A stretch of 64,000 nucleotides of DNA from Actinomycetota bacterium (GCA_019347675.1 JAHWKW010000016.1:18494-82493), one strand, 5' to 3'. Shown: positions 7,451 through 16,547, counted from the first letter of the stretch. Notes: generated from the letters alone by a model not told the origin. Numbers and translations are program-made.

Positions 7451-8758
7451 TCAAGGAGTGGCGCCGACGGTCCGCTCGACGTCGTCGACGAGCAGGACCG
7501 CCCCGTCGGCACCGTGGATCCGCACCCGTGTTCCGGCCTTGATGCGGCCCCGGTCCTCGCCCATCCACCGGGCGCGCCACAACCCCCCCTCCACGAAGAC
7601 GTGCCCCTCGGGGTTCATCGTCGAGCGCACCACCGCGACCCGGCCGACCAGCTCGTCGGCGGCGGCTGCCGCCCCGGGGCCCGCCTGCGCGCGCAAGACC
7701 ACGGTCATGACGATCCCGAAGAAGACCACCGAGCCGGCCACGACCGCGACGATCAGCCACGGGGACAGGTGCAGCAGCGGGGCGTCGGAGGCGTAGAAGA
7801 ACCACGACCCGGCCCCGAGCGCCACCGTCCCCGCCCCAGTGGGCACGCCCAACCCGGCGATGGCCAGGTCGACCGCCAGCAGCAGCATCCCGACGACGAC
7901 CAGGGCGAGCGCCCACCACGCCACCGGCAGAACGATGACGCCGTAGACGGCGAGCGGGGCGAGCAGCAGCGCGGCCACGCCGGCGACACCGAACCCCGGC
8001 TGGAAGACCTCGAACAGCAACAGCAGCACGGTCGCGACCACGACCAGGTACACGAACGACGGCGACAGCGCAGCGTGCAGCGTGCGGCGCAGCAGCCCGA
8101 GCTTGTGCAGCCGGACCGTCACCTCGTCGCTGCGCAACCTCAGGCTGCGCACCCCGGCCGCGGTCACGACCTGGCGGCCGTCGAGCTCCACGAGCAACGA
8201 CTCGATCCCGTCGACCACCAGATCCACGACTCCGCGCTGTCTGGCCTGCGCCGCGGCGAGGCGTTGGGTCGCGATCTGGGCGAGGACCGCGTCGCCCCCC
8301 GGCGGCAGACGCGAACCGAGGTCGCCGACCGGCGCTCGTGCGCACGACATGGTGACCGTCACCGGGCAGGCCGGCCCGACCGTGGCCACGCTGGACGCGG
8401 CCCGGATGTGCGCGGCCGCCAGCAGCAGCGCCCCTGCCCCGGCCGCTTCGCTGTCCGCCGGGCCGACCCAGACCGCCACCGGGACATCCGAGGACACCAG
8501 CGGCGCGACGACGTCGTCCACGCGGATCGCGACGCCGGAGGGGGCGTCGATCGAGACGACCACCAGCTCCGCGTCGCGGCGGTTGGCGTCCGACACCAGA
8601 TCGGCGACGGCGGCGACCACGGGCGGGTCGACCGGGCCGGAGAACTCGATGATGTCGACCGTCCGCGCAGGCGGCTGGGCGCCGGCGGACCCCGCTGCCA
8701 GCCCGACCAGGGCGACCAGCACGACCAGGAGGAGAACCGAGGAGGCACGCGACCGCAT
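7451..8758 (-). CDS. NfeD-like membrane protein with degenerate ClpP-type protease domain
   Basis: A 435-residue NfeD protein: signal peptide (residues 1-28, Leu/Val-rich), a ClpP/SppA-like periplasmic domain, about four to five membrane segments (residues 230-350), and a C-terminal OB-fold NfeD domain (RVAVVRSTMNPEGHVFVEGGLWRAR). In active NfeD proteases the nucleophile lies in an ASAG turn; here the corresponding segment reads EAAGAGALL, so Ser is replaced by Gly, and the usual Lys helix is also altered. It is probably a non-proteolytic scaffold, which is inference. ATG 8758 is chosen because it puts the hydrophobic signal close to the N-terminus; GTG 8785 is possible. Confidence 0.85.
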   Translation of the reverse strand: MRSRASSVLLLVVLVALVGLAAGSAGAQPPARTVDIIEFSGPVDPPVVAAVADLVSDANRRDAELVVVSIDAPSGVAIRVDDVVAPLVSSDVPVAVWVGPADSEAAGAGALLLAAAHIRAASSVATVGPACPVTVTMSCARAPVGDLGSRLPPGGDAVLAQIATQRLAAAQARQRGVVDLVVDGIESLLVELDGRQVVTAAGVRSLRLRSDEVTVRLHKLGLLRRTLHAALSPSFVYLVVVATVLLLLFEVFQPGFGVAGVAALLLAPLAVYGVIVLPVAWWALALVVVGMLLLAVDLAIAGLGVPTGAGTVALGAGSWFFYASDAPLLHLSPWLIVAVVAGSVVFFGIVMTVVLRAQAGPGAAAAADELVGRVAVVRSTMNPEGHVFVEGGLWRARWMGEDRGRIKAGTRVRIHGADGAVLLVDDVERTVGATP

Positions 8759-8851
8759 CGCCGAGAGGGTACGGGCCGCCGTCACCCGCCACGAACCACC
8801 GCCCCGCGGCGGCGTGCGACCGTTCGGGTACGCGGCGCGGCCGCGTGCGCC

Positions 8852-8857
8852 TAACCT
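8852..8857 (+). promoter_or_regulatory. -10-like hexamer for leaderless ArsA-like transcript
   Basis: TAACCT ends eight bases before GTG 8866, with no Shine-Dalgarno between. This is the geometry of actinobacterial leaderless promoters, and it supports GTG 8866 over the upstream in-frame ATG at 8845, which would lie ahead of the -10. Confidence 0.45.
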
Positions 8858-8865
8858 GCGTCGCC

Positions 8866-9936
8866 GTGGCCACCACGACGACCCCTCCGGTTCCCCGTCC
8901 GGGGGTCCTCGACGGGTTCGACCAGCTGTTGTCGTCGCGCGTCGCGATCGTCACCGGCAAAGGCGGGGTCGGCAAGACCACCGTGGCGGCCACCCTCGCG
9001 CTCGCGGCCTCGGGGGCGGGCCGACGGACCCTGCTGGTCGAGGTCGAGGCCCGGCAGGCGTTCAGCCAGGTGTTCCGCACGGCCCGCTGGGACTACCGGG
9101 AACGCGAGTTCCGTCCCCGGCTCTTCGGGATCTCCGTGGACCCCGAGGAGTCGATGTACGAGTACCTCGAGACCTACTACGGCCTGAAACGGGTCCAGTG
9201 GATGATGTCGCGGACCAACGCCCTCGACTTCGTCACCGCTGCGGCACCGGGCCTGCGTGACCTGCTGTTGGTCGGGAAGCTGTACGAGCTCGAGAAGCGG
9301 CGTGGGGACGACGGGCGCCCCGTCTACGACCTGATCGTGTTGGACGCGCCACCTGCGGGGCGGATCGTGCCCTTCCTCCAGGCTCCGGACGCGGTCACCG
9401 AGATCGTCCGGGTCGGACCGATCAGCCGGCAGTCGGAGAACATCACCCGGATGCTCGACGACCCGCGCCGCACGCGCGCGTTCGTGGTCACCCTCCTGGA
9501 GGAGATGCCGGTGACCGAGACGGTCGAGACGGTGCGGGCGCTCAGCGACGCCGGGATCGACACCGGTCCGGTCATCGCCAACCAGGTCATCCCCGCGCAG
9601 TTGGGGCCCGACGAGCTCGACGCGCTGCAGCGGCTCGGCCCCGCCGGTCTGGCCCGCCGCGCCGCCGAGGGCGGCGCCGACCTCGGCGAGGACGTCGCGG
9701 CGCAGACCATCGAGCTCGCGAGCGCCCACCGTGAGCGGCTGGCGCTGCAGCAGCGGATGCGTGAGCAACTGCACCGCGAGGTCGACGAACGGGTGATCGA
9801 GCTGCCGCAGCTGACCGGGGCGAGGTTCGAGGAAGGCGACCTGGAGGTCCTCGCCGACGACCTCGCCGTCTCGGTCGGCGAACCCGGTCCCAAGGCCGGG
9901 CAGCACGAGGCCCGTCCCCGCGGGAGCGTTGCGTGA
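8866..9936 (+). CDS. ArsA-like anion-transporting ATPase, first of a pair
   Basis: A 356-residue deviant Walker ATPase of the ArsA/GET3 group (SIMIBI class). The P-loop is GKGGVGKTT with the signature Lys, followed by LLVEVEAR (switch) and LIVLDAPPAGR (Walker B). The C-terminal half is helical and lacks the metalloid-binding cysteines of arsenical pumps. It resembles the actinobacterial protein Rv3679, which pairs with Rv3680. GTG 8866 is preferred because a TANNNT -10 lies eight bases before it. The stop overlaps the start of the second ATPase (GTGA), so the two are probably made in equal amounts and act as a heterodimer. Confidence 0.88.
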   Translation: MATTTTPPVPRPGVLDGFDQLLSSRVAIVTGKGGVGKTTVAATLALAASGAGRRTLLVEVEARQAFSQVFRTARWDYREREFRPRLFGISVDPEESMYEYLETYYGLKRVQWMMSRTNALDFVTAAAPGLRDLLLVGKLYELEKRRGDDGRPVYDLIVLDAPPAGRIVPFLQAPDAVTEIVRVGPISRQSENITRMLDDPRRTRAFVVTLLEEMPVTETVETVRALSDAGIDTGPVIANQVIPAQLGPDELDALQRLGPAGLARRAAEGGADLGEDVAAQTIELASAHRERLALQQRMREQLHREVDERVIELPQLTGARFEEGDLEVLADDLAVSVGEPGPKAGQHEARPRGSVA

Positions 9937-11102
9937 GCGAGCGCACCCGCGCCGACGGCCGCCAACACGACCTCGCCGACGAGGTCACCGGCGCCCACAT
10001 CCTGGTGTGCACCGGAGCGGGAGGGGTCGGCAAGACCACGACGGCCGCGGCGCTGGGACTGGCCGGGGCGCGTGCCGGTCGACGCACGCTCGTGTTGACC
10101 ATCGACCCGGCACGGCGGCTGGCGCAGTCGATGGGGATCGAAGAGCTGGGCAACACCCCCCAGCGCGTCCCGCTGGACGGCGGGGCGGGAGGCGGACAGC
10201 TGTGGGCGATGATGCTCGACATGCAGCGGACGTTCGACGATGTCCTCGACCGGCACGCGCCGACGCCCGAACGCGCCGACGCGATCCGGCGCAACCGCAT
10301 CTACCAGACGCTGTCGTCGACCCTGGCAGGGACCCAGGAGTACATGGCGATGGAGAAGCTGCACGCCCTCGACGAGGAGGGCGACTGGGATCTGCTCGTC
10401 GTCGACACGCCCCCCACCCGCAACGCCCTGGACTTCCTCGATGCCCCACGGCGCATGACCGACTTCCTGGAGGGGCGACTGCTCAAGCTGTTCATCCGCC
10501 CCGGGATGGCGGCGGGGCGGGGCATGGGCCGGCTGGTCGGGTTCGGGACGCAGAAGTTCATGCAGATCGCCGGGCGCGTCACGGGGATGGAACTGCTCGA
10601 GGACCTCGCCGACTTCTTCCGCAACTTCCAGGGGATGTACGAGGGGTTCAAGCAGCGCGCGCAGGAGGTCCGGGCGCTGCTGGAGGAGCCCGGTTCCCGG
10701 TTCGTGGTGGTCGCCACGCCGCAGCCCCCGCCACTGCGGGAAGCCCACTTCTTTCTCGATCGGCTGCAGCAGGAGGGGCTACACACCGCCGCGGTCGTGA
10801 TCAACCGCATCCACCCGCACTGCGGCGGGTGGCCGCACCAGGAGGACGCCTGTCCTGACGCCGTCGTCCTGGAGGCGGTCGCGCAGGCCCAGCCCAACGA
10901 CACGGAGGGCCGGGCGGTGGCCGGCGCGTTGCGGCTGCTGGCCGACACCAACAACCTGGCGACCCGCGAGCGCCGGGACGTGTCCGCGGCCCTGTACGGC
11001 GTCGCACCGCCCCCGCTCGTCGAGGTGCCGCTGCTGCGTTCCGACGTGCACGACCTGGAGACCCTGGGCGAGATCGCGGACGCCCTCACCGACAGCGCGT
11101 AG
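9933..11102 (+). CDS. ArsA-like anion-transporting ATPase, second of a pair
   Basis: A 389-residue ArsA/GET3-like ATPase with P-loop GAGGVGKTT, TIDPARRLAQSMG and LLVVDTPPTRNALDFL. The DPARRLA and PPTRNALDFLDAP segments are typical of the Rv3680 type in actinobacteria. A loop with a Cys-His pair (HPHCGG, QEDACPD) occurs near residue 295, which might bind metal. GTG 9933 overlaps the stop of the first ATPase by four bases. The pair's physiological substrate is not settled; in mycobacteria such ATPases are linked with membrane-protein or carbon-source phenotypes. It converges on the second WhiB gene. Confidence 0.9.
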   Translation: MSERTRADGRQHDLADEVTGAHILVCTGAGGVGKTTTAAALGLAGARAGRRTLVLTIDPARRLAQSMGIEELGNTPQRVPLDGGAGGGQLWAMMLDMQRTFDDVLDRHAPTPERADAIRRNRIYQTLSSTLAGTQEYMAMEKLHALDEEGDWDLLVVDTPPTRNALDFLDAPRRMTDFLEGRLLKLFIRPGMAAGRGMGRLVGFGTQKFMQIAGRVTGMELLEDLADFFRNFQGMYEGFKQRAQEVRALLEEPGSRFVVVATPQPPPLREAHFFLDRLQQEGLHTAAVVINRIHPHCGGWPHQEDACPDAVVLEAVAQAQPNDTEGRAVAGALRLLADTNNLATRERRDVSAALYGVAPPPLVEVPLLRSDVHDLETLGEIADALTDSA

Positions 11103-11181
11103 CCGCTGTGCGCCGGCCCGCACCTCCCGCCGGGCGTGCAGCGCCTCGCCGGTGCCGGCGGGGCGGACGCTGTCGGCGGCT

Positions 11182-11439
11182 TCAGGACGCGGCTGCGGCG
11201 ACCGCCTCGGATGACGTGGGGTACAGCCGGAGCAGCCGTCGGCGCTGCCTCTCGGTCAGCCCGCCCCACACGCCGAACTCGATCTGGTGAGCGATCGCGT
11301 ACGACAGGCACTCTTGGCGCACGCAACACCGCTCGCAGACCCGCAGCGCCCGACGGCTCTGCTTGGCGCCACGGAAGAAGAACACCTCAGGATCGATGTC
11401 CCGGCAGCGGGCTCGGACCATCCACTGCGTGCTGGCCAC
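11182..11439 (-). CDS. WhiB-family regulator, WhiB4-like by position
   Basis: An 85-residue Wbl protein starting at GTG 11439, which has a very strong GGGAGGGAGG ribosome site six bases upstream. Cluster ligands are Cys12, Cys35, Cys38 and Cys44, with an additional Cys39, then the GVWGGLTERQRRRLLR signature. It lies between the ArsA-like pair and a ponA2-like gene and divergent from the latter, the same position as whiB4 in Mycobacterium (Rv3681c between Rv3680 and ponA2). WhiB4 is a redox sensor; assigning that role here rests on synteny. A longer upstream frame is open but precedes the Shine-Dalgarno and looks non-coding. Confidence 0.92.
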   Translation of the reverse strand: MASTQWMVRARCRDIDPEVFFFRGAKQSRRALRVCERCCVRQECLSYAIAHQIEFGVWGGLTERQRRRLLRLYPTSSEAVAAAAS

Positions 11440-11644
11440 CGCGCACCTCCCTCCCGGCACGCATATGATAACGGACGGTGGCCGAAAGTACACGTATGGT
11501 TGATGCGGCGCCGCCGGAGGTGATCCAGGCGCAGCGAGCCGGGTCACGCCTCGTGCGCTCCGGCCGGCGGCGACCAGCGTTCCAGCGCATGCGTAGACTG
11601 GCAGGTCGCTCGGGAACGCCCTCCGCCACCCCACCAGGAGATCC

Positions 11645-14266
11645 GTGGCCACCACCGACGCGCTGACGACCGAAGCCGAGATCGCTGCACGCGTGGCGTT
11701 GATCGCCGCGGTCGTCGTCGCCGGTGCGATGCTGATCGGCGCGTTCTTCCTGCCCACCGCGATCGTCGTCGACCGCGCCGTCGGCCAGGTCGGCAAGACC
11801 GTCCTGGACGTGCCTCCCCTCCCGGACGACTTCGATCAACCTCCGACGAACTCGGTGATGCTGGCGGCCGACGGCACGGAGCTCGCCGAGCTCCACGACG
11901 AGCAGAACCGGGTCCCCGTCAAGCTGGCCGAGGTTCCCCAGGTCGCGCAGAACGCGGTGCTGGCCACCGAGGACGCCGACTTCTGGAGTCACAACGGCGT
12001 CAACCACAAGGCGATCGTCCGCGCTGCGCTGGCCAACCTGGAGTCGGGCACGATCGAGCAGGGCGCCTCGACCGTCACCCAGCAGCTGATCCGCAACATC
12101 CCCAACATCGGGATCGGGCGGGAGCAGACCTTCGCCCGGAAGATCACCGAAGCGGTGTGGGCGGTCGATCTCGAGCAGCGCATGTCCAAGGAGGAGATCC
12201 TCGAGCGCTACCTCAACACCGTCTACTTCGGGTCGGGTGTGTACGGGATCGGGACCGCAGCCGACCACTACTTCTCCAAGCACGTGAGCCAGCTGACCGT
12301 CTCGGAAGCGGCGCTGCTGGCCGGCCTGATCCGTGCCCCGGAGCGCAACAACCCGACCACGAACCCCGACGGGGCGTTGGCCCGCCGCAACATCGTGATC
12401 GGCCAGATGCTGGCACACGGCTTCATCACCGACGCCGAGGCCAAGCTGGCCACGACCGATCCGCTGGGACTCAACGTCTCCCCCGACACGGCACCGACCC
12501 GCCCGTTCTGGGTGGAGTGGGTCAAACGCGTCCTGTACGACCCGTCCAACGATCTTCAACCGGAGTTGCAGGCAGCGCTGGGAGCCGACAAGGACGAGCG
12601 GCGGCGGCGGGTGTTCGAGGGCGGTCTGGTGATCCACACCACGCTCGACCGCGCCCGCCAGGACATGGGCGAGGCGACGATCGCCCGCTACCTCGACGAC
12701 CCCGTGACCGACCCTCTGGCGTCGATCGTCACGGTGCAACCTCCGACCGGCGCGGTCGCGGTGATGGCGGTGGGCCCCAAGCGGTTCGGCGAGTGCCGCG
12801 AAGGCCAGCGCATCTGCGAGTTCACCCAGGTGATCCCGGCCGTGCCCGGGTCGGGTGGCTCCAGCCGCCAGCCCGGGTCGTCGTTCAAGCCGGTGGTCCA
12901 CGTCGCCGCTCTGCGCGAGGGCTTCACGCCCGGCTACTCGACCGAGGTCAGCTCCGGGCAGGTCATCCGCGGCTGCCAGAAGCGGGCCGGCGTGCCCTAC
13001 GACGTGCGCAACTACGCCGACAGCGGCTCGGGCTACATGAACATGTACGAGGCGACCAAGCGGTCGAACAACGTCTACCACGCCAAGCTCACGCGCGACG
13101 TCGGTGTCGAGAACGTGGTCGAGACCGCCAAGCTGCTCGGCATCAAGAACTCGCCCAACCTCGACAGCTTCACCGAGGTGATGTGCTCCATCGGACTGGG
13201 CGCGGTGAACGTGTACCCGCTGGAGATGGCGTCGGCGTACGCGACACTGGCCAACCGCGGCCAGCACTGCCCCCCCTTCATCGTCGCCAGGGTCGAGGAC
13301 CGCGCTGGGAACCTGATCTACCAGCACAGCCCCAACTGCCAGCCCGTGATCGACCGTGGGATCGCCGACCGGGTCACCGACCTCCTCCAGAGCCCGCCCA
13401 GCCCCGGGGGCACCGCCCCGTTCATCCGGGATCTCCTGGGCCGGCCGGTGGCGGGCAAGACCGGGACCAACCAGGACTGGCGCGACGCGTGGTTCATGGG
13501 GTACGTGCCCCAGTACGCCACCGCGACGTGGGTCGGGTACGAGTTCCCGGAGTGCCTGCCGGGGATGGCGACCCAGTGTGGCTCGCTGTTCAACGTCGAG
13601 GCGGCAGGCACGACCTACCGGCGGGTGACCGGCGGGTCCATCCCCGCCCGGATGTGGGGCGACTACATGAAGGCCGTCCTCGCCGACGTCCCGGCCGTCG
13701 ACTTCCGCGCCCCCCCGCCCATCCCCACGGCCACGGTGCCCAACGTGGTGGGGATGAACCGCGACAGCGCCGTCGCCGCGCTCGACACGAAAGGCTTCAA
13801 GCCCAGGGCCACGGTCGTCACGCACTGGCAGCCTGCGGGGCAGGTGGTCTCTCAGAACCCGTCGGGGGGGAGCGACGCCTGGGTCGGCAGCATCGTGCAG
13901 GTGGAGGTCTCGGACGGGACCGGGCAACCACCGCTGCCCACGGTCCCCGATGTCGTGGGGATGGGGCGGTTCGAGGCCACCGCGAGGCTCGAGAACGCCG
14001 GGTTCACGGTGCGGGTGCTCGAGCAGGACGTCGCCGACGCCGCCCAGGACGGTGTCGTCGTCGAGCAGAGCCCGCCAGCCGGCACCGAGCTCGAGCCAGG
14101 GAGCCAGGTGGTGATCGGCGTGGGTCGCCACCGGGTGCCGCGAGCGGACGACGGAGTCCCGGGTCCGCGTACACCACCGGGCCAGGCTGCCAGGAACGGC
14201 GGCGGCCAGGGTGGCGGTGACGGCCATCCCGGGCCGCCCGACACCGCCGACCGCGAGGACGACTGA
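11645..14266 (+). CDS. Class A penicillin-binding protein with two PASTA domains (PonA2-like)
   Basis: An 873-residue bifunctional peptidoglycan synthase. After a short cytoplasmic tail and one membrane anchor (residues 15-45) comes a GT51 glycosyltransferase domain with the catalytic ATEDADFWSHNGV motif and QGASTVTQQLIRN. The transpeptidase domain has Ser412 in SSFK, the SNN triad motif and KTGT. Two C-terminal PASTA repeats (beginning TVPNVVGM and TVPDVVGM) and a Gly/Pro-rich tail follow. GTG 11645 has AGGAG six bases upstream. Gene order beside the WhiB4-like and ArsA-like genes supports PonA2 orthology. The metallophosphoesterase gene starts at the next base. Confidence 0.95.
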   Translation: MATTDALTTEAEIAARVALIAAVVVAGAMLIGAFFLPTAIVVDRAVGQVGKTVLDVPPLPDDFDQPPTNSVMLAADGTELAELHDEQNRVPVKLAEVPQVAQNAVLATEDADFWSHNGVNHKAIVRAALANLESGTIEQGASTVTQQLIRNIPNIGIGREQTFARKITEAVWAVDLEQRMSKEEILERYLNTVYFGSGVYGIGTAADHYFSKHVSQLTVSEAALLAGLIRAPERNNPTTNPDGALARRNIVIGQMLAHGFITDAEAKLATTDPLGLNVSPDTAPTRPFWVEWVKRVLYDPSNDLQPELQAALGADKDERRRRVFEGGLVIHTTLDRARQDMGEATIARYLDDPVTDPLASIVTVQPPTGAVAVMAVGPKRFGECREGQRICEFTQVIPAVPGSGGSSRQPGSSFKPVVHVAALREGFTPGYSTEVSSGQVIRGCQKRAGVPYDVRNYADSGSGYMNMYEATKRSNNVYHAKLTRDVGVENVVETAKLLGIKNSPNLDSFTEVMCSIGLGAVNVYPLEMASAYATLANRGQHCPPFIVARVEDRAGNLIYQHSPNCQPVIDRGIADRVTDLLQSPPSPGGTAPFIRDLLGRPVAGKTGTNQDWRDAWFMGYVPQYATATWVGYEFPECLPGMATQCGSLFNVEAAGTTYRRVTGGSIPARMWGDYMKAVLADVPAVDFRAPPPIPTATVPNVVGMNRDSAVAALDTKGFKPRATVVTHWQPAGQVVSQNPSGGSDAWVGSIVQVEVSDGTGQPPLPTVPDVVGMGRFEATARLENAGFTVRVLEQDVADAAQDGVVVEQSPPAGTELEPGSQVVIGVGRHRVPRADDGVPGPRTPPGQAARNGGGQGGGDGHPGPPDTADREDD

Positions 14267-15181
14267 GTGCGGGGAGGGTTGAGCACGGCCGCTGCGACGG
14301 TCGCGTCGATCGGTGCGGCCTGCGCCGCGTACGCCACGCTGGTCGAGCGGCGTTGGTACCGGGTCCGACGCGACGAGCTCGACGGGGCGCTCACGTCGAA
14401 CGCCGAGCGGCCGCTGCGGCTGCTGCTGGTCGCCGACCTGCACCTGTCGCCCCCCGACCTCCCGCTGCAGATGTTCCTCGCCGAGCTCGACGCGTCCGAC
14501 ATCGACCTGGTCGTGGCCGCCGGCGACCTGGTCGGCGCGCCCGGCGCCGAACACGCGACCGTGGCGGCGCTGGCGCCGCTGACGGAAGGCGGCCTGCCGG
14601 GTGTTGCAGTGCTCGGCGCCAACGACCTGTACGCCCCGGTGCCCAAGAACCCCCTGTCGTACCTGACCCACCCCGACCGCCGCGAGTTCGGTCCGCGGTT
14701 GAACACCGACGCGCTCCGCGACGGCTTGCACACCACCGGGTGGACGACGCTGGTCGACGAGCGCGCGACAATCCCGACCGCCGCCGGTCCGGTCGAGGTC
14801 GCCGGGCTGCTCGACCCCCACCTGCCGTCGTCACGTCTGCCGCCCCGGACCACGATCGCGGCCCGCGACCCCGAGGCGGTCGCCAGGCTCGGGATCGTCC
14901 ACGCCCCGTACACCAGCGCGCTGGATCTGCTCACCAGCGCCGGGTACGCGGTGATCCTGGCCGGTCACACCCACGGTGGCCAGGTCCGCGTCCCGGGCAT
15001 CGGGGCGGTGGTAACCAACTGCGACCTGCCGACCCACCAGGCCCGGGGCACGTCACGTTGGCCGGGTCCCGAGGGTCGAAACGCGTGGTTGCACGTCACC
15101 GCGGGGGTCGGCCAGTCGCGCTACGCCCCGTTCCGCTTCGGGTGCCGTCCGGAGGTCAGCGTCCTCGAGCTGCACCGTTGA
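14267..15181 (+). CDS. Membrane-anchored metallophosphoesterase
   Basis: A 304-residue calcineurin-like phosphoesterase with an N-terminal hydrophobic anchor (residues 5-25) and the dimetal motifs DLHLS, GDLVG, GAND (in place of the usual GNHD) and GHTHGGQ. The YkuE-like subgroup acts at the membrane on unknown phosphoesters. GTG 14267 follows the PBP stop without a gap, so the two are translationally coupled. The replacement of His by Ala in GNHD is conservative for metal binding through Asn but removes the usual catalytic His, which is worth noting. Its mycobacterial counterpart by position would be Rv3683. Confidence 0.88.
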   Translation: MRGGLSTAAATVASIGAACAAYATLVERRWYRVRRDELDGALTSNAERPLRLLLVADLHLSPPDLPLQMFLAELDASDIDLVVAAGDLVGAPGAEHATVAALAPLTEGGLPGVAVLGANDLYAPVPKNPLSYLTHPDRREFGPRLNTDALRDGLHTTGWTTLVDERATIPTAAGPVEVAGLLDPHLPSSRLPPRTTIAARDPEAVARLGIVHAPYTSALDLLTSAGYAVILAGHTHGGQVRVPGIGAVVTNCDLPTHQARGTSRWPGPEGRNAWLHVTAGVGQSRYAPFRFGCRPEVSVLELHR

Positions 15182-15245
15182 GCGCGAGGACGATGCGCCG
15201 CCGCCTGACCGCGGTATCCTCGCCCGGGCACGGCTGGACAGCCTT

Positions 15246-15323
15246 CGGGATGTAGCGCAGCTTGGTTAGCGCGCCACGTTCGGGACGTGGAGGTCGCCGG
15301 TTCGAATCCGGCCATCCCGACCA
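15246..15323 (+). tRNA. tRNA-Pro, anticodon CGG
   Basis: A complete cloverleaf: acceptor arm CGGGATG pairs with CATCCCG, D arm GCGC/GCGC, anticodon arm CCACG/CGTGG with loop TTCGGGA (anticodon CGG, decoding CCG), T arm GCCGG/CCGGC with loop TTCGAAT, and an encoded CCA end. CCG is a main proline codon at this base composition. It separates the core-like part from the exopolysaccharide region. Confidence 0.97.
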
Positions 15324-15346
15324 CTGGGGCTTGTCCCCACCACTGG

Positions 15347-15367
15347 CCGTGCTCATGATGAGCACGG
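15347..15367. repeat. Perfect palindrome downstream of tRNA-Pro
   Basis: CCGTGCTCAT, one G, ATGAGCACGG: a 10-bp perfect inverted repeat 24 bases past the tRNA 3' end. A smaller hairpin (TGGGG, five bases, CCCCA) lies between them at about 15325-15339. One or both may end tRNA transcription; an operator is also possible. Confidence 0.5.
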
Positions 15368-15464
15368 ACGGGGGCGGTGCCACGTCACGGTCTGGTGCTC
15401 GAGCCGGCGGAAGCCGTCATGCCATCGCCGTGGGCGGGGCGTCGAGGGCAAAGATCGCCGCCAA

Positions 15465-16322
15465 TCACGCCGGTCGCGGCAGACGACCCTCGGTCGGGTC
15501 CGCACTGACCCCGTCAAGCGACCCGGGAAGGTGGCTGGCGCGGTGCGCGGGCAACTGCAGGACGAAGCGCGCACCTCCCGCCGGCCGGTCCTCGACCCAG
15601 AGCTGGCCGCCACACAGGTCGCTCAACCGGCGCGCGAGGGCGAGCCCGAGTCCCAGACCCGGTCGTTCGCTGGGGGCGGTCCCCCGATCCCACGGCTCGA
15701 AGATCCGCTGCTTCATGGCATCCGGGACGCCGGGACCGTCGTCCTCGACGACGAACCGGACCATGTCCGCGTACTGGGAGGAGCGGATCCACACGGTCGT
15801 GTCGATCGGCGTGTGGGTGACCGCGTTCTCGACGACCTTCTCTAGGACCCGGCCGAGGGTGGCGGCATCGCCGGTCACAAGCGGGGCGCGCAATTGCACC
15901 TGGAAGTGCCGTCCGCTCGTCTCGATCCGTTCCAGGACCTGGTGCACGAGCTCGTCCGCGTCGACCGGACGATCGTGATTGAGGTACACCGGCGACGACG
16001 CCAGCCGGTCCATCTCCACCACGTCGCCGAGGACGCCGCGGACGTACGTCAGGTCGCCCACGAGGCGATCGATCACCAGGCCCCTGTCCGCCTCGCCGAG
16101 CTGCTCGCGCAGTTCGGTCGCCAAGGACAGAGCTCCCTCGATGGGGGCGCGCACGTCGTGCAACAAGAGTCGGAGCAAAGTCGCGGCCCGGTCGCGGCCA
16201 GGGGGACGGTTGCCCACATGCTGCCTCGCGTCACGCCCCGTGCCTCCGCCGTCGTCCGCGGACACAACCCGAGGAGACGCGTGGTGCCAGGACCTCTCTG
16301 TCCGCATCATGATCCGTCGCAT
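15465..16322 (-). CDS. Soluble sensor histidine kinase without an input domain
   Basis: A 285-residue HisKA-type kinase: a short N-terminus of about 45 residues, the H-box LLLHDVRAPIEG with His55, then a HATPase domain with ENAVTH (N box), DDGPGVP (G1) and GLGLGLALA (G2). There are no membrane segments and no PAS, GAF or HAMP domain, so the signal must come from a partner protein or from the short N-terminus. It lies 250 bases downstream of a NarL/DevR-type regulator on the same strand. NarL-type regulators usually pair with HisKA_3 kinases, so cognate pairing is doubtful. Confidence 0.88.
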   Translation of the reverse strand: MRRIMMRTERSWHHASPRVVSADDGGGTGRDARQHVGNRPPGRDRAATLLRLLLHDVRAPIEGALSLATELREQLGEADRGLVIDRLVGDLTYVRGVLGDVVEMDRLASSPVYLNHDRPVDADELVHQVLERIETSGRHFQVQLRAPLVTGDAATLGRVLEKVVENAVTHTPIDTTVWIRSSQYADMVRFVVEDDGPGVPDAMKQRIFEPWDRGTAPSERPGLGLGLALARRLSDLCGGQLWVEDRPAGGARFVLQLPAHRASHLPGSLDGVSADPTEGRLPRPA

Positions 16323-16512
16323 CCGCCCCTACTCCCGACCGGCCCGGCACGCCAGTCGTGAATGGCGAGCCGTGGCCTTTTGTGCCGGTGGGTCGCGTCT
16401 TCGCGCTCCCTCCCAGCTAGTGCGCAGATACTAACAGTCACCGGCCGAACGGCCGCGGAGAGAAAAGGGCAGTTCGGATATAGTCGGGCATTTTTCCGGG
16501 TAACCGTGCACT

Positions 16513-16547
16513 CAGAGCGCGCGAGTGACTACATAGATCGCGCTCTG
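16513..16547. repeat. 9-bp inverted repeat in AT-richer gap after a LuxR-type gene
   Basis: CAGAGCGCG at 16513-16521 pairs with CGCGCTCTG at 16539-16547 across 17 bases, starting 28 bases beyond the stop of the minus-strand regulator. It lies in a locally AT-richer stretch (about 16430-16600) that also holds the promoter region of the histidine kinase, including a TAGTAT on the minus strand at 16428-16433. It could be a terminator for the regulator or an operator for the kinase. Confidence 0.35.

Noticed and set aside
11387..14821. A 1144-codon minus-strand frame across the PBP gene and phosphoesterase
   Set aside because: Same shadow effect; it covers unrelated genes and the intergenic gap and has no recognisable motif.
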